A DNA stretch of 64,000 nucleotides from Mimachlamys varia (lineage: Eukaryota > Mollusca > Bivalvia > Pectinida > Pectinidae), in contig OX392543.1 in assembly GCA_947623455.1 (NCBI GenBank), forward strand, positions 20,830,757 through 20,894,756. The letters are read 5' to 3'. Positions 38,401-53,498 of the stretch are shown in pieces. The notes beneath the pieces were generated by a model. That model was not told the DNA's origin. It ran no database searches and saw only the letters and a program-made list of their open reading frames with translations. A program made the position numbers and the translations under genes. The stretch's first letter is position 1. Every line of letters begins with the position of its first letter.

Positions 38401-41400
38401 AATGGACATTTACGTTAAGAACGATTGCTTTTCCAAAGGTTTACATGTCATCGTGATGATGGACAGATATTTTTTGTTTTATATTTGAAAAGTAATCAAG
38501 AACATAACTATTTGTACAATTTACGATGCTAAAGGTTGTAATATAAGTTTGTTTGCTTATATAACACGATTATAAGTTATACGTTAATGAAGGGTGTCAT
38601 TCAAAAGTAGGCAAACTATTTGACTTATTCTATTAACCCTTCACTAGTTTTCAGATGATTGTAAATGATACGACTAAACAAACTCGTATCGGTTAATAAA
38701 TCTACAAAAGCGAATAGACATGGATAGGATCTCAAACGATATCTCTGAAATCTGAGACGCTTTTTTTTGTTTCTCTTAGAGCATCATTTACTTCTTATCC
38801 GTGACTTTCGAAATCAGCATCCCGACACTTAGCTCAATCAACCCTGAAGACATATTTGAACTCTATCCAAAGCAAAGGTGGTGATGGTTTATTATTATAT
38901 GTCAGGGGTGAATGAGTCAAGGAATCATGTTTTATATCTCAGACAGACATCAATATCATTAAGTATCAATGTTGAGTTCCAATTTTGACACCCATGTTTA
39001 GGTGTTGATGCCTCCGTCTGTACTGTAGCCTCAGTGCCATTCGACTTTTTAACACCATTATACTCTAGTCAGATATTTGCTCAGTTTCTCGTATTTGTAG
39101 ACGATTGGTTCGTGTATAAAGTTGTAGGATTAAACTATTTGAAATAATGATCAAGTTACGGAGATTTCCAATATCTTAATTTTTTATGATTGTTTTATTC
39201 CCGAAATTGAAAGATGTTTAACATTTCAAAATGTTAATTTTGAAATTGGTAAGCATCAAACTATCAAAAGTCAGACATGTTAGAATTATTTCTTTCTTTA
39301 GCCTGGCTGTCAATGTTATGAACAAAGTTGATAAAGAATGTTATATGTTCAGATAATAACAATACATAGGATATATTGACATGCTGTATGAGCCAATATC
39401 AATATATCTATAATACAAGAGCAACGTGTTTAATCGACAAAGCTGGAATATGTTTACCATTCTCAACTAAAAATCACCTTATAGCACTGTCATTTATAAC
39501 AGATCCTGCTCATATTATTCATTGACTTGCAGTTAAGTTTGTCAAATACATCAAATTGGGCGATGATGGATATGCTTGATTCAGGTTGTTTGTTCCCTTT
39601 AACAATAAGTGCCTTAAATACCAAATCTTTATCTTTTGTATTTCCCTACTCTGGCAAGCCTCGTTGATGAGACTTTAAATCCAGTTCCTTGTATTGTTGA
39701 TCCTTCTGAGGATTTCCTGATTTTCTCATTTAATAACCCAGAGGTTTACCCAGCATATGTCATAATCACTACGCTATTTCATAAACTTCTTTTAACAATA
39801 AGCAAAAACAACAAGAAATACATTAAGGTCAAAATCAAAACAAAAATGAAAAAGTTTTGAAAATAATGTTTTATATCATGATGAAATAGAAAAGAAAATA
39901 ATCAAATGGGATTGACTCCTATAACCAATATCAGCACTGTCATATTGACTATTTGTGCTACATTGAACATATTTCGTAGTATCAGTGATTAACATTTTGA
40001 TGGTGATACGATTAAACAAACTGCAAGTTTATCATCCCCACCTAATTCAAATCAGAACATGTACTTCATTATTTACCTGTCGGGGAGCAGTCAGTATTTC
40101 GTTATGCAATATTTTAACTTGACGTCTCCACCTCCATCCAATCAAGCCTTGGTATTTTTGTCAGATGGACATCTCGTGTTTAATGTGTAAGTGTGTCAAT
40201 AATGTCATTGTTTTAGTTAATAAAAGCATGTATTGTTTAAGTTACTGATTTTTTTAAAACTGAAATACACGTTAAGAATATTTGTCAAGGTCAAGATTAT
40301 TACCCTGACCCTCTTCCTCATCATGTTCATCATCATCTACGTCATTATGATTATTACGATTAATTTTATGTGTATTGATGCACACGTCAGAATGTGCATG
40401 ACGTTTCAGTGAGCTTGCATGCTTTACATAAAGACCTGTATTCTAGACAATAAAAGCTTCTGTTTTGTCTGTCATACGAGATGTATGATATTTTTAAGAT
40501 AATTATAATAAATTGTTTTAGCAGAAAAAACGCATTGTGTTGTGTTTGTCTATGTCTATATGAGTCAAAACAGATGGAAAACAGGAACTTAGATATATAC
40601 TTATCGATCATGATGGGAATGGAACATAAACCTCGGTAAACTTGATCACAAGCATGCTCTACATGGCCGGAGAAGATGATCATATGATCGAAAATGTCAC
40701 CTATTCGTCTTAGTTTTACTCCTACGATGTACAAATACGTACATCCGAAATGCACTTTCGACTTATGCTTCATATTCTGCAATTGGTTAGCCTTCACATA
40801 TCACTCATATAACTTTGCTCGACACTTGGTCCGTACAAAATTTGTTCAACAATCCAAGGAAAGATCATTCTAATTAGCGCGAATAAAATGAATGATCATC
40901 AAATAAGGAGCCATGATATCCAAATGAACTACATTCGAGTCTAACGAGCCGGAGCGGATACACTACCGGTGATGCAATGTACTGGAGAGCGGATTGATAT
41001 AGCGGTACAATGACTGGCACAAATACAATGAGCCAATGACAAAGTGTTTCATACGATTGTAGTTCTCAACTAAAGTAGAAACATGGTAATTAATGCACCT
41101 TTGAGAAAACCCAATATGAACTGAAGGCACATATTCCGAATGCGTGTAACCTACTGAACATAAACTGTTAAAATGTAAAGGTTTTTTTAGACTTGATATA
41201 GTCGATTATTGTCGGAGGTACACAAGGGTAAATAGTCAGGTGTGTTTTTGTATCAACTGGCATGAACGACATTAGAGAACCTTGTTTAACACCAATGGAA
41301 ATTAAAAACAAAAAAAAAATCAAATTTCAAAATGAACGAGCCGGAGCATATACACTACCTGTGATGCAATGTACTGGAGAGCGGATTGATATAGCGGTAC

Positions 41401-42399
41401 AATGACTGGCACAAATACAATGAGCCAATGATAAAGTGTTTCATACGTTTGTAGTTCTGAACTAAAATGTTGACATGGTAATTAATGCATCTGTGAGAAA
41501 GCTCAATATGAACTGAAGGCCAATATTTCGAATGCGTGTAACCTACGGAACTCAACCTGTTAAAATGAAAAGGTTTAATAGAGTAGATTACTGTCGGAGG
41601 TACACAGGGGTAAATAGTCGGGGGCTTTTTGTATCAAATGGCATGAACGACATTAGAGCACCTTGTCTAACACCAATGGAAATTTTAAAAGTTATTTCAA
41701 AATGAACTACTCTTCGGTTGTTAGCGGGGCCATTCGTGTCACACTGACACATCCAGCTGCTTCAGATTTCAACCCTTTTTACAGTAGTCAGATATTTTGC
41801 CCAGTTTCCCGTAAGAAACTGTAGGCCATTGATTCGTGTTTTTAGTCGGTTTAAACTGTTTGGTGTGAGGATCAAGTTATGGAAACTTCCACTGCCTCAA
41901 TTTATGATGGATATTATTCCTTAAAATGAACATTTTATTAGAAGGTCTATTTTTAACGTGGTCAGCACCAAACATCAAAATATTGGATATTTAAGATTTA
42001 TTTAGTTTTATGACGTAGCTATCAATGCTGATAACACAGTTGATAACCAATACATTGATAGTTTGAATGATAGCACTATATACGATATATGGTCATGGAG
42101 CCCATACACATGTATCAATACAAGATCAACATGTTTAATCGACTAAGCTGGAACATATTAACCATTCCCTTTTACTTTATCACGATTAAATATGATTATC
42201 TGTGAAAATGGACATTTACGTTTAAGAACGATTTTTTTTCCAAAAGGACTTTCCCAAGTTATCGTGATGATGGGCAGATATTTTTTGTTTTAGATTTGAA
42301 AAGTAATCAGGAAAATGATTATTTGTACAATATATGATGCTAAAGGTTGTAATATAAGTTTGTTTGCTTACATAACACGATTATAATTTCTATGTTAAT
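35414..42399. repeat. Array unit 5 (core subtype B)
   Basis: 6986 bp, sharing all the subtype marks of unit 4, including CAACCCTG at about 38839. Landmarks: hairpin 36520-36603, two 102-bp copies 36823-37026, PARP-like remnant 39527-39860, ~390-bp subrepeats 40945-41707. Confidence 0.96.
36520..36603 (+). other. Conserved 84-nt hairpin, unit 5 copy
   Basis: Identical 84 nt, with core-type flanks. Confidence 0.6.
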
Positions 42400-45300
42400 A
42401 TAAATGGACATTTTAGTAGCTAAACAATATTCTTATTGAGCGAAGTTGTTCAGGAAATTAAATAAGCATCTTTTAAGAATGTACAATCCACCAAACAACA
42501 AAATATAAAATTAAAAAAGAACAAAAAAAGAAAGGGGAACAAAGATTGTAGTATTTTACCATGATTTCTTTTTGGGAAGAAATAAAGGTAAAATAATAGA
42601 CCCACCAGTATTTATAGCTTGTACCTATTGTTGACAAAATCCGTCCCACGAAACACATTATCACCACCTTGATATTTGAGTTAGTGGTGCAGACTTTATC
42701 TCAGAGAAGTTCACATTGAAATTGAATACACTGACAACCTTTGCCCGGATATCTATCACAATAAACTCATTCACCCCTGAAGACACATTCGCCCTCTTCT
42801 ACTTTAAAGGTTGGAATAGCTCATTATGGAAGTAAAGGGGTTGGTGAGTTCAACTGGCTCTGATTTCGGCACTATAGAATTGAAAATTTCTTTCATTGAC
42901 GAAGTGGTTTGGCTTTCTACCACCGTAAAATTGACACTGACCTTCGATTTTAGTATGAAATTGTCACTGCTATCTTTCACCGGTATAGAAAACGATTTTT
43001 ATTCACCTGTTCATATTTCACATGATATTAACAGTTGCATACATTCAGTTTTTGATTATTCAGCGTGGGCTTAATATTAGGTTTCTGTTTACAATAATTG
43101 AAAACGACATTAGACATTGAATTTAAATAAATTTTCCTTTCAGAAGTCCACAGATTTTAGTTTTTGCGGAAATGAATAAATTCTGGCTGCTTTTTCATAC
43201 TTCATACACTTCAAACATATGCCCAATGAAGAATTGAAAGCAAGAGAGCCTTTAGGAAACTTTTGATATACTTTTGTAAAGCATTAGGTGTTATATTCGA
43301 GGAAAGAAGATATTTTCGAAAGTTTTCCAAAAGTTCATTATATAAATATATGTCATTGCCAACATGCTAATGACCTAATCAATATGTAAAATTCACATAG
43401 CTTTATTTGTAATAATAGTTATTACTTCATTGAAATATATCTTGACGTTTTCACCATCATTTCAGTATTCACAAAATTGGACTGTACACCCGAAAGACAT
43501 TCGTATGGTGGCATATTTCAGCCATTGACTTTCGACCTACCTATGTTGACATAGATGAATCGAAAGTCGACGGCAGGAATGTGCCACCAGGCACTCGAGT
43601 TGCAGAAAGGGACGCACAAGAAATCTGAACCACAAACATATCTCTCAGGTATTGCTATTGTTTACGGAGGTGTTAAAGTTGACCCAGCCCGAATTGCAGT
43701 AACTCTCGAGTTGGTAACTCCTATTGTGGAGTAACATTTTTGGGACAGAATTTGTCAATATGTTCTGAAAAAGTTATGGATCAAGAACTTACAATTACAG
43801 AAATAATTGGAACAGTTCTTCAAAAGTTGGTTAATATTTTGGTAACAATAATAATATATGGACGAATAACTGTGCTCAAAGACGAGAATTAATTGGTGTA
43901 AGATAATATGGGAACAGTTCATCAAAAGTTGGTTGACATTTTGGTAACAATTATAATAAATGAATAAATAACTGTGCTCTAAGACGAGAATTAATTGGTG
44001 TAAGATAATATGGTAGCAAGCTGTTAATTAGTGTATCACCACAACATCGTAATCCTCCTAGGATTATATTACTACTAATCTCATTAATGATTGACATTAT
44101 TGTTATGATGGGCTAAAAAGTGTCTTTGTCACTTTCAGTGCCCTGTAAAAAGCCTAGAATATAATATTACAGAACCTAGCCTAGATCACAGATTATGCAT
44201 GACTAAATATAATAATTAATATAATTACGTTTCTGTATATTGTTTCATTATTGCACTATATACAACACTTTAATAGAAAGGTTGTGTACGATATTGTTTA
44301 TGTGTATATATATTATAGTATTTGTTATACCGTTGTTGTTTTTTGTCATTATTATATAATTAAAATATGCATGTGATAGAACTATTACGATACAAACGAC
44401 AAAATGTATCAAGTAAACATGTATTAATATGTTATCAGCTATATTATTTTGTATTTGACCTTAGCACCTACTGGTTTAAGAGGTCAAGGCCATGCATGGA
44501 ATCAATCTGGTATGACCTTGTATATTTTGTCAGGATTTTTGTTGAAATTGACATAATACATCTTGATTACGTTTCACATGTTTTCAATAGATAATGATTT
44601 TTTTTATCGTTTAACTGTCCATTCATAAAATCATGTCTTCCATGTATATCATGATTTAGTCATGTAACATAAAAGGCACGCGATTTCAAGGTCATGTGCC
44701 TATTGTAGAAAAATGAATGTCTTTTGTTATCAAGATATTGGCATACCTAAAACAATCTGAGATTATTTAATTTTTCAACATGATAATTGATTACTAACTT
44801 GATACTAGGTAATAATCCATTAAAAGAGCTACACTTCTGAGCTTTACAAATTGTTAACCTTCTTGGAATGTTGGAATGCAAAAGATGATCGTTTATTTTA
44901 ATCTTTGTTCTTTCTACGTTTTTCCATTTTACAAAATTGCTGCCAAATCGGCGAAAATGTGTTATTTTCTATTCCGGTATTTCAATTGGGATTAGTGACA
45001 GTTATTTAATTACTTCATAACTTAAGTGTTAATTAAATGGACCATATATTGTTATATCTAATTGGACCAAACTGAAATTATTTTGAAAATGACCCCGTGC
45101 AACATAGCCTAGCAGCTATTTTTCATTTAAATTTGGCTTCAATCAACGGCAATGCATATACAAATCCCACAAGACCTATTAATCTTATAATACAATGTAC
45201 GACTACAAGATCGCTGGTTGCTGACGACTCAACAATGTCTCATATGTGTGAAATCCAAAATATGCTGTTAATTGCTTTAAAAGATATTTGTATTTATTTT

Positions 45301-48300
45301 AATGTTTTTGTTTTATTGTCTTTGAAAAGAAAACTAGAATCATGTTTAAATCCAGCTGATGACGATTAAAAATAAGTATCTGTGAAAATGGACATTTACG
45401 TTAAGAACGATTGCTTTTCCAAAGGTTTACATGTCATCGTGATGATGGACAGATATTTTTTGTTTTATATTTGAAAAGTAATCAAGAACATAACTATTTG
45501 TACAATTTACGATGCTAAAGGTTGTAATATAAGTTTGTTTGCTTATATAACACGATTATAAGTTATACGTTAATGAAGGGTGTCATTCAAAAGTAGGCAA
45601 ACTATTTGACTTATTCTATTAACCCTTCACTAGTTTTCAGATGATTGTAAATGATACGACTAAACAAACTCGTATCGGTTAATAAATCTACAAAAGCGAA
45701 TAGACATGGATAGGATCTCAAACGATATCTCTGAAATCTGAGACGCTTTTTTTTGTTTCTCTTAGAGCATCATTTACTTCTTATCCGTGACTTTCGAAAT
45801 CAGCATCCCGACACTTAGCTCAATCATCCCTGAAGACATATTTGAACTCTATCCAAAGCAAAGGTGGTGATGGTTTATTATTATATGTCAGGGGTGAATG
45901 AGTCAAGGAATCATGTTTTATATCTCAGACAGACATCAATATCATTAAGTATCAATGTTGAGTTCCAATTTTGACACCCATGTTTAGGTGTTGATGCCTC
46001 CGTCTGTACTGTAGCCTCAGTGCCATTCGACTTTTTAACACCATTATACTCTAGTCAGATATTTGCTCAGTTTCTCGTATTTGTAGACGATTGGTTCGTG
46101 TATAAAGTTGTAGGATTAAACTATTTGAAATAATGATCAAGTTACGGAGATTTCCAATATCTTAATTTTTTATGATTGTTTTATTCCCGAAATTGAAAGA
46201 TGTTTAACATTTCAAAATGTTAATTTTGAAATTGGTAAGCATCAAACTATCAAAAGTCAGACATGTTAGAATTATTTCTTTCTTTAGCCTGGCTGTCAAT
46301 GTTATGAACAAAGTTGATAAAGAATGTTATATGTTCAGATAATAACAATACATAGGATATATTGACATGCTGTATGAGCCAATATCAATATATCTATAAT
46401 ACAAGAGCAACGTGTTTAATCGACAAAGCTGGAATATGTTTACCATTCTCAACTAAAAATCACCTTATAGCACTGTCATTTATAACAGATCCTGCTCATA
46501 TTATTCATTGACTTGCAGTTAAGTTTGTCAAATACATCAAATTGGGCGATGATGGATATGCTTGATTCAGGTTGTTTGTTCCCTTTAACAATAAGTGCCT
46601 TAAATACCAAATCTTTATCTTTTGTATTTCCCTACTCTGGCAAGCCTCGTTGATGAGACTTTAAATCCAGTTCCTTGTATTGTTGATCCTTCTGAGGATT
46701 TCCTGATTTTCTCATTTAATAACCCAGAGGTTTACCCAGCATATGTCATAATCACTACGCTATTTCATAAACTTCTTTTAACAATAAGCAAAAACAACAA
46801 GAAATACATTAAGGTCAAAATCAAAACAAAAATGAAAAAGTTTTGAAAATAATGTTTTATATCATGATGAAATAGAAAAGAAAATAATCAAATGGGATTG
46901 ACTCCTATAACCAATATCAGCACTGTCATATTGACTATTTGTGCTACATTGAACATATTTCGTAGTATCAGTGATTAACATTTTGATGGTGATACGATTA
47001 AACAAACTGCAAGTTTATCATCCCCACCTAATTCAAATCAGAACATGTACTTCATTATTTACCTGTCGGGGAGCAGTCAGTATTTCGTTATGCAATATTT
47101 TAACTTGACGTCTCCACCTCCATCCAATCAAGCCTTGGTATTTTTGTCAGATGGACATCTCGTGTTTAATGTGTAAGTGTGTCAATAATGTCATTGTTTT
47201 AGTTAATAAAAGCATGTATTGTTTAAGTTACTGATTTTTTTAAAACTGAAATACACGTTAAGAATATTTGTCAAGGTCAAGATTATTACCCTGACCCTCT
47301 TCCTCATCATGTTCATCATCATCTACGTCATTATGATTATTACGATTAATTTTATGTGTATTGATGCACACGTCAGAATGTGCATGACGTTTCAGTGAGC
47401 TTGCATGCTTTACATAAAGACCTGTATTCTAGACAATAAAAGCTTCTGTTTTGTCTGTCATACGAGATGTATGATATTTTTAAGATAATTATAATAAATT
47501 GTTTTAGCAGAAAAAACGCATTGTGTTGTGTTTGTCTATGTCTATATGAGTCAAAACAGATGGAAAACAGGAACTTAGATATATACTTATCGATCATGAT
47601 GGGAATGGAACATAAACCTCGGTAAACTTGATCACAAGCATGCTCTACATGGCCGGAGAAGATGATCATATGATCGAAAATGTCACCTATTCGTCTTAGT
47701 TTTACTCCTACGATGTACAAATACGTACATCCGAAATGCACTTTCGACTTATGCTTCATATTCTGCAATTGGTTAGCCTTCACATATCACTCATATAACT
47801 TTGCTCGACACTTGGTCCGTACAAAATTTGTTCAACAATCCAAGGAAAGATCATTCTAATTAGCGCGAATAAAATGAATGATCATCAAATAAGGAGCCAT
47901 GATATCCAAATGAACTACATTCGAGTCTAACGAGCCGGAGCGGATACACTACCGGTGATGCAATGTACTGGAGAGCGGATTGATATAGCGGTACAATGAC
48001 TGGCACAAATACAATGAGCCAATGACAAAGTGTTTCATACGATTGTAGTTCTCAACTAAAGTAGAAACATGGTAATTAATGCACCTTTGAGAAAACCCAA
48101 TATGAACTGAAGGCACATATTCCGAATGCGTGTAACCTACTGAACATAAACTGTTAAAATGTAAAGGTTTTTTTAGACTTGATATAGTCGATTATTGTCG
48201 GAGGTACACAAGGGTAAATAGTCAGGTGTGTTTTTGTATCAACTGGCATGAACGACATTAGAGAACCTTGTTTAACACCAATGGAAATTAAAAACAAAAA

Positions 48301-49385
48301 AAAAATCAAATTTCAAAATGAACGAGCCGGAGCATATACACTACCTGTGATGCAATGTACTGGAGAGCGGATTGATATAGCGGTACAATGACTGGCACAA
48401 ATACAATGAGCCAATGATAAAGTGTTTCATACGTTTGTAGTTCTGAACTAAAATGTTGACATGGTAATTAATGCATCTGTGAGAAAGCTCAATATGAACT
48501 GAAGGCCAATATTTCGAATGCGTGTAACCTACGGAACTCAACCTGTTAAAATGAAAAGGTTTAATAGAGTAGATTACTGTCGGAGGTACACAGGGGTAAA
48601 TAGTCGGGGGCTTTTTGTATCAAATGGCATGAACGACATTAGAGCACCTTGTCTAACACCAATGGAAATTTTAAAAGTTATTTCAAAATGAACTACTCTT
48701 CGGTTGTTAGCGGGGCCATTCGTGTCACACTGACACATCCAGCTGCTTCAGATTTCAACCCTTTTTACAGTAGTCAGATATTTTGCCCAGTTTCCCGTAA
48801 GAAACTGTAGGCCATTGATTCGTGTTTTTAGTCGGTTTAAACTGTTTGGTGTGAGGATCAAGTTATGGAAACTTCCACTGCCTCAATTTATGATGGATAT
48901 TATTCCTTAAAATGAACATTTTATTAGAAGGTCTATTTTTAACGTGGTCAGCACCAAACATCAAAATATTGGATATTTAAGATTTATTTAGTTTTATGAC
49001 GTAGCTATCAATGCTGATAACACAGTTGATAACCAATACATTGATAGTTTGAATGATAGCACTATATACGATATATGGTCATGGAGCCCATACACATGTA
49101 TCAATACAAGATCAACATGTTTAATCGACTAAGCTGGAACATATTAACCATTCCCTTTTACTTTATCACGATTAAATATGATTATCTGTGAAAATGGACA
49201 TTTACGTTTAAGAACGATTTTTTTTCCAAAAGGACTTTCCCAAGTTATCGTGATGATGGGCAGATATTTTTTGTTTTAGATTTGAAAAGTAATCAGGAAA
49301 ATGATTATTTGTACAATATATGATGCTAAAGGTTGTAATATAAGTTTGTTTGCTTACATAACACGATTATAATTTCTATGTTAAT
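42400..49385. repeat. Array unit 6 (core subtype B variant)
   Basis: 6986 bp. It shares GATTGC (about 45410) with units 4, 5 and 7 but has the CATCCCTG form at about 45827 like units 1-3 and 7. Landmarks: hairpin 43506-43589, two 102-bp copies 43809-44012, PARP-like remnant 46513-46846, ~390-bp subrepeats 47931-48693. Confidence 0.96.
43506..43589 (+). other. Conserved 84-nt hairpin, unit 6 copy
   Basis: Identical 84 nt, with core-type flanks. Confidence 0.6.
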
Positions 49386-50491
49386 ATAAATGGACATTTT
49401 AGTAGCTAAACAATATTCTTATTGAGCGAAGTTGTTCAGGAAATTAAATAAGCATCTTTTAAGAATGTACAATCCACCAAACAACAAAATATAAAATTAA
49501 AAAAGAACAAAAAAAGAAAGGGGAACAAAGATTGTAGTATTTTACCATGATTTCTTTTTGGGAAGAAATAAAGGTAAAATAATAGACCCACCAGTATTTA
49601 TAGCTTGTACCTATTGTTGACAAAATCCGTCCCACGAAACACATTATCACCACCTTGATATTTGAGTTAGTGGTGCAGACTTTATCTCAGAGAAGTTCAC
49701 ATTGAAATTGAATACACTGACAACCTTTGCCCGGATATCTATCACAATAAACTCATTCACCCCTGAAGACACATTCGCCCTCTTCTACTTTAAAGGTTGG
49801 AATAGCTCATTATGGAAGTAAAGGGGTTGGTGAGTTCAACTGGCTCTGATTTCGGCACTATAGAATTGAAAATTTCTTTCATTGACGAAGTGGTTTGGCT
49901 TTCTACCACCGTAAAATTGACACTGACCTTCGATTTTAGTATGAAATTGTCACTGCTATCTTTCACCGGTATAGAAAACGATTTTTATTCACCTGTTCAT
50001 ATTTCACATGATATTAACAGTTGCATACATTCAGTTTTTGATTATTCAGCGTGGGCTTAATATTAGGTTTCTGTTTACAATAATTGAAAACGACATTAGA
50101 CATTGAATTTAAATAAATTTTCCTTTCAGAAGTCCACAGATTTTAGTTTTTGCGGAAATGAATAAATTCTGGCTGCTTTTTCATACTTCATACACTTCAA
50201 ACATATGCCCAATGAAGAATTGAAAGCAAGAGAGCCTTTAGGAAACTTTTGATATACTTTTGTAAAGCATTAGGTGTTATATTCGAGGAAAGAAGATATT
50301 TTCGAAAGTTTTCCAAAAGTTCATTATATAAATATATGTCATTGCCAACATGCTAATGACCTAATCAATATGTAAAATTCACATAGCTTTATTTGTAATA
50401 ATAGTTATTACTTCATTGAAATATATTTTGACGTTTTCACCATCATTTCAGTATTCACAAAATTGGACTGTACACCCGAAAGACATTCGTA

Positions 50492-50575
50492 TGGTGGCAT
50501 ATTTCAGCCATTGACTTTCGACCTACCTATGTTGACATAGATGAATCGAAAGTCGACGGCAGGAATGTGCCACCA
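50492..50575 (+). other. Conserved 84-nt hairpin, unit 7 copy
   Basis: Identical 84 nt; a flanking site 65 bp upstream (about 50427) carries the base seen in units 1 and 8. Confidence 0.6.
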
Positions 50576-53498
50576 GGCACTCGAGTTGCAGAAAGGGACG
50601 CACAAGAAATCTGAACCACAAACATATCTCTCAGGTATTGCTATTGTTTACGGAGGTGTTAAAGTTGACCCAGCCCGAATTGCAGTAACTCTCGAGTTGG
50701 TAACTCCTATTGTGGAGTAACATTTTTGGGACAGAATTTGTCAATATGTTCTGAAAAAGTTATGGATCAAGAACTTACAATTACAGAAATAATTGGAACA
50801 GTTCTTCAAAAGTTGGTTAATATTTTGGTAACAATAATAATATATGGACGAATAACTGTGCTCAAAGACGAGAATTAATTGGTGTAAGATAATATGGGAA
50901 CAGTTCATCAAAAGTTGGTTGACATTTTGGTAACAATTATAATAAATGAATAAATAACTGTGCTCTAAGACGAGAATTAATTGGTGTAAGATAATATGGT
51001 AGCAAGCTGTTAATTAGTGTATCACCACAACATCGTAATCCTCCTAGGATTATATTACTACTAATCTCATTAATGATTGACATTATTGTTATGATGGGCT
51101 AAAAAGTGTCTTTGTCACTTTCAGTGCCCTGTAAAAAGCCTAGAATATAATATTACAGAACCTAGCCTAGATCACAGATTATGCATGACTAAATATAATA
51201 ATTAATATAATTACGTTTCTGTATATTGTTTCATTATTGCACTATATACAACACTTTAATAGAAAGGTTGTGTACGATATTGTTTATGTGTATATATATT
51301 ATAGTATTTGTTATACCGTTGTTGTTTTTTGTCATTATTATATAATTAAAATATGCATGTGATAGAACTATTACGATACAAACGACAAAATGTATCAAGT
51401 AAACATGTATTAATATGTTATCAGCTATATTATTTTGTATTTGACCTTAGCACCTACTGGTTTAAGAGGTCAAGGCCATGCATGGAATCAATCTGGTATG
51501 ACCTTGTATATTTTGTCAGGATTTTTGTTGAAATTGACATAATACATCTTGATTACGTTTCACATGTTTTCAATAGATAATGATTTTTTTTATCGTTTAA
51601 CTGTCCATTCATAAAATCATGTCTTCCATGTATATCATGATTTAGTCATGTAACATAAAAGGCACGCGATTTCAAGGTCATGTGCCTATTGTAGAAAAAT
51701 GAATGTCTTTTGTTATCAAGATATTGGCATACCTAAAACAATCTGAGATTATTTAATTTTTCAACATGATAATTGATTACTAACTTGATACTAGGTAATA
51801 ATCCATTAAAAGAGCTACACTTCTGAGCTTTACAAATTGTTAACCTTCTTGGAATGTTGGAATGCAAAAGATGATCGTTTATTTTAATCTTTGTTCTTTC
51901 TACGTTTTTCCATTTTACAAAATTGCTGCCAAATCGGCGAAAATGTGTTATTTTCTATTCCGGTATTTCAATTGGGATTAGTGACAGTTATTTAATTACT
52001 TCATAACTTAAGTGTTAATTAAATGGACCATATATTGTTATATCTAATTGGACCAAACTGAAATTATTTTGAAAATGACCCCGTGCAACATAGCCTAGCA
52101 GCTATTTTTCATTTAAATTTGGCTTCAATCAACGGCAATGCATATACAAATCCCACAAGACCTATTAATCTTATAATACAATGTACGACTACAAGATCGC
52201 TGGTTGCTGACGACTCAACAATGTCTCATATGTGTGAAATCCAAAATATGCTGTTAATTGCTTTAAAAGATATTTGTATTTATTTTAATGTTTTTGTTTT
52301 ATTGTCTTTGAAAAGAAAACTAGAATCATGTTTAAATCCAGCTGATGACGATTAAAAATAAGTATCTGTGAAAATGGACATTTACGTTAAGAACGATTGC
52401 TTTTCCAAAGGTTTACATGTCATCGTGATGATGGACAGATATTTTTTGTTTTATATTTGAAAAGTAATCAAGAACATAACTATTTGTACAATTTACGATG
52501 CTAAAGGTTGTAATATAAGTTTGTTTGCTTATATAACACGATTATAAGTTATACGTTAATGAAGGGTGTCATTCAAAAGTAGGCAAACTATTTGACTTAT
52601 TCTATTAACCCTTCACTAGTTTTCAGATGATTGTAAATGATACGACTAAACAAACTCGTATCGGTTAATAAATCTACAAAAGCGAATAGACATGGATAGG
52701 ATCTCAAACGATATCTCTGAAATCTGAGACGCTTTTTTTTGTTTCTCTTAGAGCATCATTTACTTCTTATCCGTGACTTTCGAAATCAGCATCCCGACAC
52801 TTAGCTCAATCATCCCTGAAGACATATTTGAACTCTATCCAAAGCAAAGGTGGTGATGGTTTATTATTATATGTCAGGGATGAATAAGTCAAGGAATCAT
52901 GTTTTATATCTCAGACAGACATCAATATCATTACGTATCAATGTTGAGTTCCAATTTTGACACCCATGTTTAGGTGTTGATGCCTCCGTCTGTACTGTAG
53001 CCTCAGTGCCATTCGACTTTTTAACACCATTATACTCTAGTCAGATATTTGCTCAGTTTCTCGTATTTGTAGACGATTTGTTCGTGTATAAAGTTGTAGG
53101 ATTAAACTATTTGAAATAATGATCAAGTTACGGAGATTTCCAATATCTGAATTTTTTATGATTGTTTTATTCCCGAAATTGAAAGATGTTTAACATTTCA
53201 AAATGTTAATTTTGAAATTGGTAAGCATCAAACTATCAAAAGTCAGACATGTAAGAATTATTTGTTTCTTTAGCCTGACTGTCAATGTTATGAACAAAGT
53301 TGATAAAGAATGTTATATGTTCAGATGATAAAAGTACATAGGATATATTGACATGATGTATGAGCCAATGTCAATATATCTATGATACAAGATCAACGTG
53401 TTTAATCGACAAAGCTGGAATATGTTTACCATTCTCAACTAAAAATCACCTTATAGCACTGTCATTTATAACAGATCCTGCTCATATTATTCATTGAC

